Shown: positions 10,507 to 22,593, numbered from the stretch's first letter. The stretch: 64,000 bases of DNA from Saitoella complicata NRRL Y-17804 (GCF_001661265.1 NW_017566992.1:1410892-1474891); one strand, 5' to 3'. Notes: generated by a model not told the origin, from the letters alone. Translations and numbers: made by a program.

Positions 10507-11146
10507 GTTGTTTGTTTGTTTCGTAAGTGTAGTCGTGTAAGTGTAGATAATCGTCGTGGAGTGTGAGTCGAGAAAGTCGTAGACCAACGTAGAGTAGAGC
10601 AGAGTTGAGCAGAAGTAGAAGTCGTATATCACTACCTGTTCTCCCCGGTTAGCACTTGTCCATGAGTACATCCGGTTCCCCGAGGAAGAACCTTTCCCTG
10701 GAATGTATGCTGAACCTCAAAGGAAAAACCTGGGGATCCAAACAATCACAATCGACGTCGTTATGGTCGAACTATGTCGTAAACGTAAGAGAAAGCGTAT
10801 AGAGATATGATATAGCAAGTAAGTAAGGGGAGTAAATGCTATGCCGATTCGTAAGTGGTTGGCGGTAGCAGTGTTGTTGGCTGGTTTGGTCGGGGGTGAC
10901 GATGCGGGAGGAGGGGGGCTTTATAGAGGGGAGTAGGAGGTGAGGGAGGAAGAGACGGGAGTAGGGGGCTGCCATTGAGCTGTTGACGGAGTGTCCCCCC
11001 CTCCCTTTCGCGGCGTCGGCGTTGAGGTTTCACATGCATCTGTGGCACAGGTGGCCGAGCCGTCGTACTGCATGAGATCGGGCCAACCGCGGCGGGTCCA
11101 TGCACTGTCCATTCCTCGATGAAGAACCTTTCCCTGCACGGCCGAG
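10507..11146. other. Intergenic region between divergent genes
   Basis: 640 bp separating the starts of the orphan minus-strand gene and the small plus-strand gene. It holds a 20-bp repeat with one mismatch (about 10681-10700 and 11117-11136; the last 16 bp identical). I see no RNA gene or convincing reading frame. Confidence 0.5.
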
Positions 11147-11571
11147 ATGTCATCAGACCCGTTCTTCGACAACCCACCACCAGACACACAAATCAACGAC
11201 CCACAAAACGACGCTCTACAAACCTGGCTCGCCCGCCGTCAAGCATGGCTACGAAACACCCCCATAGGCAACGACCAACTCGAAGCAGAGAAAATCAGAA
11301 AAGTCGAGTTCTACGCATCGATGAAGGGTCTGGTGGAACCCAGGTATGAGTCGTTGTATGATGAGTTATGTCTACGCGGGAAATCGCTGAAGCAGCCCAT
11401 GAACCTCGCGACACTGGTGAGCCGTGTCCCCCCAGCTCCCCCTCTTTCACCCCATGCCAACACATGTCATAGATACCGATTCTGAAGGCTGGCTGGATCC
11501 GGGATGGGTTGTGGGCACAGGCTGCTGTGGAGGGCGCGGCGTACTACGATGCGCAACGGGCGGGGAGGTGA
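11147..11571 (+). CDS. Small conserved-looking protein of unknown function
   Basis: Two exons, 11147-11416 and 11473-11571, joined in phase 0 across a 56-bp intron with GTGAGC and CATAG; 122 residues. The product begins MSSDPFFDNPPP, has a helical middle (LQTWLARRQAWL, EKIRKVEFYASMKGL) and ends with ILKAGWIRDGLWAQAAVEGAAYYDAQRAGR-like content, of which the Trp-rich GWIRDGLWAQ piece looks constrained. No signal peptide or membrane span. The clean splice and stop soon after a motif-like end support a genuine gene; I do not recognise the family. Confidence 0.6.
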
Positions 11572-11885
11572 CTCGTGAGGATTGCGGTGGTGGTGGTGGG
11601 GATGGTTGGGATGGTGTGGGGGAGGTATGGCGGTTTATGGCCGAGTGGATGGGAATGAGTGAGTGATGAGGAGCTAAAGATGAGAGGCGTGTAATGAAGG
11701 GTTATTATGGAAGGATATATAGAGTCTCACACACAAGAGGATGATAATGCAAAACCCAGCCATGGTAATTCGCACAACACTCTCTCGTACGATGTCTCTT
11801 ACCTTTGCCCGAGTATCCAAAACCAATTGCATAACCACTAAACACCAGTCCCTAATCCCAAGCCGTTCCCATTCCTTCGCTTCCT

Positions 11886-12548
11886 TCACACCCTCGCCAT
11901 CCACCACCCCACCCCCTCCTCCCCATCCCCCGGCCACGCCTTCACAACCTCCACATTTCCCCTCCTCCCACCCTCCCCCTCCTCATCAACAACAACAACC
12001 CGTCCCACCCACTGCTTCACCTCCTCAACCCACTCCCCACCCCCACCCAAGAACACCACGACATCAGGTCCCAAATGCCTGATAATTGATGGCACACCCG
12101 CCCCTGTCTTGTTTTGGTATTGGATCAGGTTGTGGGGGGAGGGGAGGAGAGTTTGTGCGTGGGCGAGGGAGGTGGAGGGGAGGGTGTGTGGGGCTAGGAG
12201 GAGGAGGTCGGAGGTGTGAGGGTGGAGGATTGGTGGGATGTGGTTCAGTGCTTCTTCCTGTTGCGGTCTTGTGATCAGTATCCCGTTCGAGAGACAACGG
12301 GAGAGGGGAAGGGGAAGGAAGGGTGAACGTACGTCTTGTATCACGATCACTACCATCTTCTTCTTCTTCCCTTTCCGCCTCGCGCTCCGATCTGATTCTT
12401 CCGCTCTCGGCGAGGATTCCGGATCACCGGCACCGGCTGCTCTCGACGCGATCCACCACGTCGCGACACCCACTGCCGTCGCGGCCGCGATTCCGAGGCC
12501 CCACCAAAGAATTGGGGTTCTTCTTCTCGTTGTCGTTCTTTGTGACAT
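11886..12548 (-). CDS. Peroxin-22-like membrane protein
   Basis: Two exons, 12333-12548 and 11886-12257, with a 75-bp intron (GTACGT donor, ACTGATC branch, CAACAG acceptor), about 195 residues. A short basic N-terminus is followed by one membrane span (WWGLGIAAATAVGVATWWIA), a basic linker and a Rossmann-like domain (KKMVVIVIQD, LLLLAPHTL, IIRHLGPDVVVF, VGRVVVVDE). This order, a single N-terminal anchor and a small alpha/beta domain with a RHLGP-type motif, matches fungal Pex22, the peroxisomal anchor of the ubiquitin-conjugating enzyme Pex4. Overall similarity is weak, so the name is an inference. Convergent with the small plus-strand gene at 11147-11571. Confidence 0.5.
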   Translation of the reverse strand: MSQRTTTRRRTPILWWGLGIAAATAVGVATWWIASRAAGAGDPESSPRAEESDRSARRKGKKKKMVVIVIQDVRSPFLPLPLSRCLSNGILITRPQQEEALNHIPPILHPHTSDLLLLAPHTLPSTSLAHAQTLLPSPHNLIQYQNKTGAGVPSIIRHLGPDVVVFLGGGGEWVEEVKQWVGRVVVVDEEGEGGRRGNVEVVKAWPGDGEEGVGWWMARV

Positions 12549-12759
12549 TGATCAGCTATCTCAAGTCGTCGTCGTTCTATTTTTAGCACCGCGTACGAAA
12601 TCGTGAGCGGGGACGGGAGCTGCGCGGGGATGCGAGTTGATGCAGAATGATGCACGGCACCGCGGCGGTTGGGACGAACCGACATTTAAGCTTAAAGGAC
12701 TGCTAACCACCAATTACGATTGAGAGGCGGTAAAGGAGCTGGTATAGCTATCAGGGACC

Positions 12760-15700
12760 ATGGGTGAGTGAATGCTGTCACGGTGGATTTAGGTCGAGGT
12801 AACGGCAGGGCTGACAGTGTGTTGTGATAGATCCCCATCTTCAGCGTGGTCTCCATGACAAGCTATACGAGAAACGGAAGGCAGCCGCCTTGGAACTGGA
12901 AAGGTATCACGGAATCGAGCTTTTCTTACTTTGCAATTGAAACTGACGAGATTCGTGGTTCAGACTTATACGAGATACCGCCGCTCTCCCTGACTCCCTC
13001 CCCAAACTCCGCCAAATCGTCGATCAACTCTGCGCGGATACATATTCCTCTTCTCATCCTCACATACGAAATGGAGGTTTGATTGGTTTGGCGGCAGCCT
13101 GTATCGCTCTCGGTCCCTCTGTCGCCCGGTTTTTGGAGGACATTATACCCCCCGTCCTAGCCTGCTTCACAGACCAAGACTCCCGCGTCCGGTACTACGC
13201 CTGCGAATCCATGTACAACATCGCCAAAGTTGCAAAAGGCGAAACCCTCCTCTACTTCAACGAAGTCTTCGATTCACTCTGCAGATTAGCCGCCGACTCG
13301 GAACTGAGCGTGAAGAATGGAGCGGAGTTGTTGGATCGACTCGTTAAGGACATCGTAAGTGAGAAGGCGGCGACGTATGTTAGTGTGTTGCAGGGGGATG
13401 GGTATGGGAGTGGGGTTGTGACGCCGGTGAGTGAGGAGGAGGAGGACGATGGGGGACGACCGAGATATGCGAGGGAGGTGGAGAGGACGACGGCGTTCTC
13501 GTTGGAGAGGTTTATTCCAATGGTGGCGGAGCGGATATATGTTATCAACCCCTTCACGGTAAGTCCAGAAATCCCCCATTTGCATCGCGCGTGGTTTGAC
13601 AACAGGACTTTCAGAGAACATTCCTCGTCTCGTGGATTATCCTCCTCAATTCGATCCCCGACCTCGAACTCATCACCCACCTCCCCGCCTTCCTTGACGG
13701 GTTACTCAAATTCCTCGCTGATCCAAACAAAGACGTACGCACCGCAACACACGTCGCACTCAACGATTTCCTAGCCGAAATCCGACGTATCGCGGAAATC
13801 AAGAAAATCAGCGGGAAGACAGCACCAGTGAACGGAACACAAACGCAAACGCAAACACAGAGCGACGACACAGGCGCAGGGAAGAGCTTCAGTGACGCAG
13901 ACAGTGCGAGCCACGGGCATAGTCAACCAGATACGGATGGTATCGCACACTCTCTCATCTCCCCCTCAACCCCAACCCTCCCCTTCGTCTCCGAACCCTC
14001 ACCCCTAAATCCAATCCCCAACCCTTCTTCCTCCGATATCTACATCCCCGGCCAAGACGTCCCCATCTCCCACCCCGCTCTCCTCCACATCCTCCTCCCC
14101 CACCTCTCCTCGCCCATCGAGGAAATACAACATACAGCACTAACATGGGTCAACGAGCTTTTCGGAATCTGTGGGCAGGAGTTATTGGAGTTTGTGCCGA
14201 GGGTGTTGGAGAGGGTACTTCCGGTTTTATCGAGTGGGGTGGAGAAGGTGAGGGGGAAAGCGGGGGAGGTTAGTGGGAATTTGAGGGGATTGGTGATGGG
14301 GTTGCCTGAGCCAGCTGTTGAGATGGGAGGAGGGAGGGGGAGTGGGAGTGGGGAAGGGAGGAAGGGGAGTTGGTCGGCACAGAGTGAGGGCTCCAGAAGT
14401 TTGTCGCCTGTTACGATGAAGAAGAGTAGTATGACTAGCGCGTTGAGTGAACCTCAGTCTTCTAGCCTGGTCGAGAGCCAAAGTCCTGTTGTCGGGTTTG
14501 CAGAGAAGGAGAAGGAAGAGAAGGGCGGGAATGGACTTGATTATGCGACGACGGTGAGTGCACTGACACTACAGTTCTTGAACGAGCATGAGGAGACGCG
14601 GGTAGCAGCCTTGGATTGGTTGTACTGGCTGCACAAGAAAGCCCCAACGAAGGTACGCTCTCTTGGAGGATTGTCCTACTCCGTATTTCGGGGCGCTGAC
14701 TTCAAAGCATACAGGTTCTAGCCATGGACGATGGCACGTTTCCGGTACTGCTAAAGACACTATCTGATCCATCGGAGAAAGTCGTCACCCGCGACCTCCA
14801 ACTCCTCGCACTCGTCTCGTCATCGACATCAGACGACTACTTCACCTCCTTCATGCTCAACCTCGTCTCCCTCTTCTCCACCGACCGCCGTCTCCTCGAA
14901 ATACGCGGTTCCTTGATTGTGCGACAACTCTGCGTCAGTCTGAGTGGGGAGCGGATATACCGGACACTCGCGGAGATCTTGGAGAGGGATGATGATTTGG
15001 AGTTTGCGGGGATTATGGTGCAGAATTTGAGTATGGGGTTGATTACGGCGCCAGAGTTGGGGGATTTGAGGAAGAGGTTGAGAAATTTGGAGACGAAGGT
15101 GATTCACAACCCGGGGTCTTGTGTTATCCTTAATACAGACAGGCTGACGATGTCAATTATAGGATGGGCAGTTGCTTTTTACGAGTTTGTATCGGTCGTG
15201 GTGTCATAACGCTGTTGCGACATTCAGTCTCTGCTTACTGGCTCAAGCATACGAACAAGCCTCCAACCTGTTGCAGATCTTGTACGTTGTTTCATGAGAA
15301 GGAACGCAAGATCGTTTGGCTGACGCTGTCGTACAGTGCCGATCTGGAAATCACGGTGTCCCTCCTCATCCAAGTCGACAAGTTGGTACAGCTACTCGAA
15401 TCGCCCGTTTTCACATGTACGTGGTCTTACAGTTCTTGACCCGTGCCCGGTGGCTAATTTTTGCTGTGTACAGACCTCCGCCTTCAACTCCTCGAACCAG
15501 AAAAGTATCCCTACCTCTTCAAATGCCTATACGGCCTCCTTATGCTTCTTCCCCAATCATCTGCCTTCGCTACCCTCCGAAATCGACTCAATGCGGTGAA
15601 CAGTATGGGATTTATCCACCTCGCTCCGAAAACGCCCTCTACCGTTTTCGAGAGAGGAACGGGAAGCGGGGTAGGAGTAGGGCCCAAGGGCAGGAAGGGC

Positions 15701-16021
15701 GTAGACGAGATCAAATGGCCAGAGTTACTGGAAAAGTTCCGGAATGTGCAGCTACGACACGAGAAAGCCCGACGAACCGCAACGCTCAAGAACCCGCCTG
15801 TGTTTGCGTTTGACCCGTTGTCTACCAGACCTCACGAAACACCCAATTCGACACCTAAGGAGAATGGGATGGGGAAGGATGGGGGACTGAGTAGGGGTGG
15901 GAGTACGCCGAGTACACCGACGACGGCGGGACCAGGCGCGAATGGGAAAGGACATGGGAGGAGTAAGAGTATTGGGTTGGCCAATCGGCTATATCAGGCC
16001 AGGCAGAAGAGGAAAGAGTAA
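12760..16021 (+). CDS. VAC14: Vac14, scaffold of the Fab1/PIKfyve complex
   Basis: HEAT-repeat scaffold that holds the PI3P 5-kinase Fab1 and phosphatase Fig4 on vacuole/endosome membranes and controls PI(3,5)P2. Eight exons: 12760-12763, 12831-12903, 12964-13558, 13615-14652, 14715-15098, 15163-15281, 15337-15416 and 15474-16021; all phases agree and give 946 residues. The first exon is only ATG plus one base. Family stretches include [47 protein letters not shown] and [14 protein letters not shown], with the conserved C-terminal part around [27 protein letters not shown]-type sequence. A low-complexity insert (TQTQTQ, Ser/Pro-rich) lies between about residues 290 and 510, and a Gly/Ser/Thr-rich tail follows the core. 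Confidence 0.95.
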
Positions 16022-16316
16022 GATCGATGTGAGGAGAAGTGCTCCTGTGGGATTGAGCTGTGGGATGGTGATACCATGGTAATACCAGATAGCATGTGGA
16101 GAATTTGAAGCAAGATGTAGTCAGTGGTATCTGAAAAGAGATGTACCAAAAGAGTGGTATAAGAAGAAACCCGACAACGCCAAAAAGTCACAAACACGCG
16201 AGTACGCGTTTACCAAATGTGAGAAATCCCAAAAATGATCGATATCGATGTCCCCCGACACCGTTGCCAAAAACCAAACGTGCACATCCAACTATGCAGT
16301 TTTCCCGGAACCAGAT

Positions 16317-16582
16317 TTAGGCAAACACCCTCCTCTTCGACTTCGTTGTCCCCGTAACTTCCTTCGCCCTCACAATCGGCCCGTCCTTGAGTTTCGGGTT
16401 CGAGATGTAGTGGCCGTCTTCGTAGATGTATTGTGCTATCACATCTGTCAGCCCGGGGAGGAGGAAGAAGAGAATAAAGAGGACGTACACTGACGGTTAC
16501 GCTTCGCGTGCTTCGTTACATAACGACGCTCGAGACGCCAGACTTCGAGTTGGGAGCGGAGTTTGTCGATGAGGGAGACCAT
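16317..16582 (-). CDS. Conserved-looking 70-residue basic protein
   Basis: Two exons, 16489-16582 and 16317-16435, joined across a 53-bp intron (GTACGT donor, GGCTGAC branch, GATAG acceptor). The product is about 70 residues: MVSLIDKLRSQLEVWRLERR, a basic YVTKHAKRNRQ, then YIYEDGHYISNP and a lysine-rich tail. It has no signal peptide or membrane span. The frame-preserving splice in such a short gene and the tyrosine/tryptophan pattern argue for a real protein; I know of no function. Divergent from CTP1, 270 bp apart. Confidence 0.6.
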
Positions 16583-16852
16583 TGTGCGTGCTTCAAAAAG
16601 GTAGAGATCGAAAAGGACAGTGGTTGACAGTTGACAATTGATGAACGAATGACGAGGTACTGGTGTCCTTGGTTGACGTCGAACAAAGTGGTCTCGGGTC
16701 TCCTCGGAAGTTCAGATATCGATGTTCGTGTGGACGCGCTTCCCCACACAAAACACAAGCACTGCGCTGTACAGTAAGGAGCAGCAGCGGCGTGCATCCT
16801 CGAGGAGGACGACCGACGTCAGTCAGATCGATACAGAGACGAAACTGTCAGG

Positions 16853-17885
16853 ATGGCTACCGATAAGAAGGTGAGTAAGCTCCTCCCTCGATCCGTTTGA
16901 TTTTGCTAATCATCCTCACAGCAAAAGGTCACATCACCCCCTCGATCCCCTCCAACCATCCTACTAACCTCACGAAACAGCCCTCCGCACTCCGCTCGAT
17001 CCTAGCAGGCGGTATTGCCGGTGGTATCGAAATCGCAATCACCTACCCCGCCGAATTCGCCAAAACGTCCTATCAACTCCGCGACTCCGGCGATGGTAAG
17101 CCCCGTCTCCCACCCTTCGGGAAACAGTGGTACACGGGTTGCTCCACCGTCATCATCGGAAACTCCATTAAAGCCGCCGTTCGATTCCTCGCTTTCGATA
17201 CCTTCAAACACCTCCTCTCTAAAGAAGACGGATCCATTTCCGCGCCGGCGACGGTATTGGCAGGTTTGGGTGCGGGTGTGAGTGAGAGTATCTTTGCCGT
17301 CACCCCCTTCGAATCAATCAAAACCGCACTCATCGACGATCGCAAGGGACCTAACCCAAGACTCAACGGCTTCGTCCATGGAACCTCCACAATCATCCGC
17401 GAAGGTGGGTTCAAGGCACTCTACAAAGGTCTCGTCCCTACAATCGCACGTCAAGGTGCAAACTCGGCGGTTCGGATGTCATCCTACAACTTCATGAAAC
17501 AAGCAGCGACAAACTCCCTTTCCCCTGGCGAGAAACTCGGAACACTCTCCACCTTTGGAATCGGAGCTACAGCGGGCGTGATCACGGTCTACACAACTAT
17601 GCCCCTCGACGTGATCAAGTCGCGTATGCAGAGTTTGGCGGCAAAGACGGAGTATAGGAATTCGGCGCACTGTGCGTATAGGATCTTTACGGAGGAGGGC
17701 GTGCTGAGGTTCTGGAGCGGGGCTATGCCGAGATTGGCGAGATTGGTTTTGAGTGGTGGTATCGTATTTACTGTGTACGAGAAGATCATTGACGTTTTCG
17801 AGAAGAGTATGCCTCCATCCCCCGGAAGTTATTGGTATCGTTGCTAACATTGTATCGTACAGTCGACCCAGATAACCGCTTCTAG
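16853..17885 (+). CDS. CTP1: Mitochondrial citrate/tricarboxylate carrier
   Basis: SLC25 carrier exchanging citrate across the inner mitochondrial membrane. Exons 16853-16870, 16981-17806 and 17863-17885 give 288 residues. The three carrier signatures are present: YPAEFAKTSYQL, TPFESIKTALID and MPLDVIKSRMQ, and the sequence around GGIAGGIEIAITYP is typical of the citrate subfamily. The first intron (110 bp) has a perfect TACTAAC branch site close to its 3' end. Within it, CAAAAG at 16922-16927 is flanked by TCACAG and GTCACA and could be a six-base micro-exon adding Gln-Lys in frame. The last exon encodes only seven residues. Convergent with ATM1, 60 bp apart. Confidence 0.94.
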
Positions 17886-17945
17886 AGTATCCAAAGAGTA
17901 AAATAACACATCCATGATACATCTCCTTCTTGAACCTTGACAATC

Positions 17946-20006
17946 TTACACACTCTTCGTCGTCTCCGGATCCGCTTCCTTGAGTTCATCCGTCTCCGGC
18001 TCATACGCATCCTCCTGCAAAACCTCCTGCGCAGCCCATAACCTACTATACAGCGTATCCCCCCGATCAATCAAATCCCCATGCGTACCCTGCTCCATCA
18101 CGACACCCTTATCCAACACGATAATCTCATCAGCATCCAAGACTGTCCTAAGACGATGCGCGACGAAAATACTCGTCCGGCGTTTTTCGCGAAGGATGGA
18201 GTTGATGTTTTGGAGGAGTGCTTGTTCGGTGTAGGTATCGAGTGCAGAGGTGGCTTCGTCGAAGAATAAGATCGGAGGGTCTTTCAGCAATAACCGACTA
18301 ATCGCCAACCGCTGCTTCTCGCCACCCGAAATCATCAATCCACGTTCTCCAACCTTTGTCTCGTATCTATCTGGTAAAGACATGATCGTATCATGAATTC
18401 TCGCCCTCTTCGCCGCTGCCTCGATTTCCTCCCTCGTTGCCTCGATACGCCCGTATTGGATATTATGCTCGATCGTATTATTGAACAACGGCATATCCTG
18501 CGGCACAACCCCAATCGCCCTCCTCAAACTATCCAAACTGACATCCCGGATATCCTGTCCATCAATTAAGATCCGTCCACTCTGGACATCGTAGAACCGG
18601 AACAAGAGACGGAGGATCGTCGATTTTCCGCATCCGCTGGAACCGACGATCGCGATTTTTTTGCCGGGACGGATGGTGAAGGAGACGTTGCGGAGGATGG
18701 GGCGGTCGGGGTGGTACCCGAAACTGACGTTTTCGAATTTGATTTCGCCGCCTTTGAGGATGAGATCAGGCGCTGCGGGTGTTTCCTTGACGGTGACGTT
18801 AACTTTGGTGAGGTTGAATAAAGTCTCCATGTCGATCAACGACTGCCTCAACTCGCGGTACACGGAGCCCAAGAAGTTTAGTGGCAGCGACAGCTGAAAG
18901 ACAAGTTGGTTAACCATAACCAAATCCCCCACCGTCAAACTCCCATCCGCAACCCCCCGACACGCCAAATACATCATCAACGTCAACGCACTTGAAAAAA
19001 TCACATTCTGCCCCACATTCAAAAACGCCAAACTCGTCGCAATCTTCAAACTGGCATCCTCATACTTCTTCAACGCCTTATCATACTGCCTGATCTCGTA
19101 TTTCTCGTTATTGTAGTATTTGACCGCTTCGTAGTTGATGAGGGAGTCGACTGCCACGGTTGCGGCTTGGTTGTCTGCTGCGTTTGCTGCTTTGCGGAAT
19201 TTTGTGCGCCAGGCTGTTGTTTGGATCGTGAAGAGGGCGTAGGCGATCATTGTTGCGAGCGTTGCGCCGGCGAAGGCGGGACCGAATTGGTAGGTTAGGA
19301 TACCGCAAACCATGGTGATTTCGAGGGATGTGGGGATGACGTGGAATACCATACTCGTCAACAAGAACGAGATACCTTTCGTACCACGGTCGATTGCACG
19401 GCTGAGACCTCCGGTTTGCCGACTGAGATGGAATCCTAGATCCAATCGTAGGAGATGCCCGAATACGTTCCTCGCAACCTGCCTAATCGCAGTCTGCGCA
19501 ACATTCGCAAACACCGCATTCCTCAACTCCTGAAAAGCCGTAGACCCAATCCGTGCGAGACCATACCCGAGAATGAGAGCACCAGCGGCGGTCGTCACCG
19601 TACCCCCGGTCGTCGAGAAGTCGACATTCATGGAATCCACAATCGACTTGAAATAGAACGGCACTTGGACGTTCAGCACTTTTCCACCAACGAGGAGAAT
19701 GAGCGCGGTCACAACTCGGGCTTTCGTGCCGAAGGAGTCTTTGGGCCAGAGGTATTGCCCCATTTCTTTGATGATTGCGATATCTGCTCGGCGCTGTTCG
19801 GCTCTTTCCTCTTTTTCGGTCTTTGGTGGTGCGGTCTTGATTGTTTTGAGTTCCGTCGGGGTTGAGGGTTTTGCGGGGGTTACTGCTGTTGTTGCGTCCT
19901 TTGCGACGGAGGAGGTCGAGGTGAGCCATCGTGCTGCTAAAGGTGAAGGCAAGGATGGATCGAATGTGGGTATCGCGGTCTTGTGTAGTGTTGTGTTTGG
20001 TCTCAT
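17946..20006 (-). CDS. ATM1: Mitochondrial ABC transporter Atm1
   Basis: Half-size ABC exporter of the inner mitochondrial membrane that exports a glutathione-linked sulfur species needed for cytosolic Fe-S proteins. Single exon, 686 residues. Six-span membrane domain at about 95-390, including [37 protein letters not shown] and [11 protein letters not shown], all typical of Atm1. The nucleotide-binding domain has Walker A GSSGCGKS, signature ISGGEKQR, Walker [13 protein letters not shown] and switch His in VAHRL. The presequence ([14 protein letters not shown]...[10 protein letters not shown]) is only weakly basic. The stop lies 60 bp from the CTP1 stop. Confidence 0.95.
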   Translation of the reverse strand: MRPNTTLHKTAIPTFDPSLPSPLAARWLTSTSSVAKDATTAVTPAKPSTPTELKTIKTAPPKTEKEERAEQRRADIAIIKEMGQYLWPKDSFGTKARVVTALILLVGGKVLNVQVPFYFKSIVDSMNVDFSTTGGTVTTAAGALILGYGLARIGSTAFQELRNAVFANVAQTAIRQVARNVFGHLLRLDLGFHLSRQTGGLSRAIDRGTKGISFLLTSMVFHVIPTSLEITMVCGILTYQFGPAFAGATLATMIAYALFTIQTTAWRTKFRKAANAADNQAATVAVDSLINYEAVKYYNNEKYEIRQYDKALKKYEDASLKIATSLAFLNVGQNVIFSSALTLMMYLACRGVADGSLTVGDLVMVNQLVFQLSLPLNFLGSVYRELRQSLIDMETLFNLTKVNVTVKETPAAPDLILKGGEIKFENVSFGYHPDRPILRNVSFTIRPGKKIAIVGSSGCGKSTILRLLFRFYDVQSGRILIDGQDIRDVSLDSLRRAIGVVPQDMPLFNNTIEHNIQYGRIEATREEIEAAAKRARIHDTIMSLPDRYETKVGERGLMISGGEKQRLAISRLLLKDPPILFFDEATSALDTYTEQALLQNINSILREKRRTSIFVAHRLRTVLDADEIIVLDKGVVMEQGTHGDLIDRGDTLYSRLWAAQEVLQEDAYEPETDELKEADPETTKSV

Positions 20007-20450
20007 TCGTAAGGTCCGTCGTAATGATAAGGCGTCAGGTCGTAACAGCTATTCATCCACAGTTCAGGCTCCGTGGTATCCTCGATCGCAACGGGTGTAA
20101 CATACGTGTTGTCTCCCATTCAACACACCCCGACATCCTCGAACGGCATTCGCGCGGATCCACATGATCCTCGAGTAATTACCAAACGTCGTACGCGTCT
20201 CGGAGAAAGTAACGAACGTTCACTGAGTTGACGTTTCTTGTCCTCGGTGTAAGCCCGGGAGACATGACGTGCTAGCGCCCCGCATCGAGATCTGATAAGG
20301 GGAGATAACCCATCGTCCTCACGACCTGCAAAAAAGATGAATGAAAATTTCAATCCTATCATACGGTCATGGCCGTTCTAACGATACAACCCTGCACTCG
20401 GCCAGGTAGACAGGCGTACAGCACGACTGCATCACCTCGTTCCCGCCGAC
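20007..20450. other. Intergenic region, ATM1 upstream and PDC downstream
   Basis: 444 bp containing the ATM1 promoter and the 3' end of the pyruvate decarboxylase transcript, both on the minus strand. An upstream ATG near 20101 (minus) begins a short basic stretch but does not join ATM1 cleanly by any splice I can support. I see no other feature. Confidence 0.4.
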
Positions 20451-22372
20451 TTACTGCTCCGAGTTATACTTCGCCGTCAACTCCGCCTGCAACTTCAACG
20501 CCCTCGGCGCATCCATCCTCGGCATAACAACCTCCACAACCTGAATCTTCCCTTCCCCACTCCCCGCCAAAAACTCCTCATCCCCAAACAACCTCTCCAC
20601 CTCTCCCGGCGTCTTGACGAGCCAATTCCTGCTCTTCTCCGGAGACCCACCAAAGACATCGAGAAGTTGACGGAATTTCCAGGACGCGATGTCGTTGTAC
20701 GAGGCGGTTTCGCCGTGGATGTAACGTTCGATTGTGTAGCCTTCGTTGTTGAGGATGAAGAGGATTGGGGAGAGGTTGTGGCGGATCATGGTTGAGATTT
20801 CTTGGACGGTGAGTTGGAGGGATCCGTCACCGACGAAGAGGATTACGCGACGCTTGGATTTGGGGTCTTTGTCCGCGTCGAGTTCTTTGGCGGCGAGAGC
20901 GGCGCCGAGGGTTGCTGGGACGGAGAATCCGATACTTCCCCAGAGAACTGTAATGTCTCGTTAGCCAACTCACACAGAACATGGTAGGTGAATATACCTT
21001 GCGAAACATGAATAACCCCATCCGGAAACCTCGCATCCAAAATCCCAAAATTGGCAGTACCAGTCTCGGTGACGACAACATCCCCCTCCCTCAAAAACTG
21101 CCCAACCTTCGGCCAAAACCACTCGTGCAAAATCTCTTTCTGCGGGGTCGTCGGCGTCGAATTCGAGAATTTGGGGACATCTTCCTTCGCAGTCGTAGTG
21201 GCACGGATCTTCTCGACGTCCATCTCGTCGATGATTCGCTCCAAGACATGCGTCATCCCGATATTCGGGAAAACAGCGTATCCGATCTTGATGTGGTCAG
21301 AGTGGAACTCGACTGTGTTAACCTGCCTCGTGTGATAACTGAAACTCCCGGTGTTGAAATCACTCTTTAACGCACCCACATTCAACACTAAATCCGCGCC
21401 CTCCACGAGTTCTTTGACTTCGGGGAGACTTACGGAACCGGCGTAGACACCGCCAAAGCGTTCGTGGGTTTCGTTGACGGAGGATTTCCCCATGGGGGCG
21501 ACGAAGGCTGGGAGGTTGGTTTTGTCGAGGAGGGTGTGGAGGAGGCCGGTGACGCGATGACGAATCGCACAAGCGTCGGAGAGGATGATTGGGTTTTTGG
21601 CAGAGTGGAGAAGCCTATCCATGATCATTGTTAGCACATGTATCCAATACACGGGAGTGAGGGAGGTACGAACTTGAGGATCTCCTTGACGACATAATCT
21701 TCAGTCTCCTTATCATTCTCCGGCAAACTCAAATCGATCTTCTTCCCCAACGGCTTCGCCGAAATCTTCTTAAACGCAACATCCGTCGGCAACCCAACAT
21801 AAACCGGCCTAGCCTTAACATAACACTCCCTCAAAACCCTATCAATCCCCTCCGCCTCACCCTCGTCCCCAGCTCCAAGCAGAACCTTTGCGCAACTAAC
21901 CCCCGTACTCATTTTCTCAAACGTCCCAAAATCCCCGTTTCCCAGAGTATGGTGCAATAATGCTCCACTTTTTTGGGAAGAGGTGGAGGGTTGTCCGACG
22001 ATGTGGACGAGGGGGACGTGTTCGGAGTATGCGCCTGCTACGCCGTTGAGCGCGGAGAGTTCGCCTACGCCGAAGGTTGTGATGAGGGCGGAGATGTTGT
22101 TGTGGACGCGGGCGTAGCCGTCGGCGGCGTAGGCTGCGTTTAGTTCGTTTGCGTTGCCGACCTATTTGTCACGAAGAGTCTTGATCAGTACTTGGAAGAG
22201 GAGGGGGAGGGGGAGGAGGTGGATGTACCCAGTAGAGACCATCGACGTTATCAATCAAGTCGAGGAAGGCGAGGTTGAAGTCACCGGGGACACCGTGGAT
22301 AGCTCCGACGCCCAATTCTCTCAATCTCCTAAGGAGGTACTCCCCAACTGTGATCTGAGCTTCGCTTGACAT
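20451..22372 (-). CDS. PDC1: Pyruvate decarboxylase
   Basis: Thiamine-diphosphate enzyme converting pyruvate to acetaldehyde and CO2 in alcoholic fermentation. Four exons: 22229-22372, 21674-22161, 20998-21614 and 20451-20947 (introns 50-67 bp), 581 residues, normal family length. Marks: [14 protein letters not shown] and HGVPGDFNL with the catalytic Glu in [25 protein letters not shown], and the cofactor motif [13 protein letters not shown] ending at [10 protein letters not shown]. Followed by CEG1 on the same strand, leaving only 221 bp of upstream sequence. The symbol follows yeast usage; which paralog this is cannot be told. Confidence 0.94.
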
Positions 22373-22424
22373 GGTCCGTGCTTATTCTTCGTTGATCTGT
22401 GCTGTTCAGTTGGGGATGAATGGT

Positions 22425-22437
22425 GGTATAAATATCT
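22425..22437 (-). promoter_or_regulatory. Possible TATA element of PDC
   Basis: On the minus strand TATTTATA lies about 55-62 bp upstream of the PDC start codon, inside the 221-bp gap to CEG1. Position fits a TATA element of a strongly expressed glycolytic gene; the match to consensus is imperfect. Confidence 0.35.
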
Positions 22438-22593
22438 CTGGGGCATGACTCGGGCTTCTCGGCACGGACGCGGTGTTGGATGGGTTTGACGTCACGTACG
22501 GTGCCGCGGGAGTGCGGGAGTGCGGAATTGGGCGCAGACAGCCGACACCCCAACAAGGCATTGTGGAAATGTCCGATTATAACGAGATCTCCG

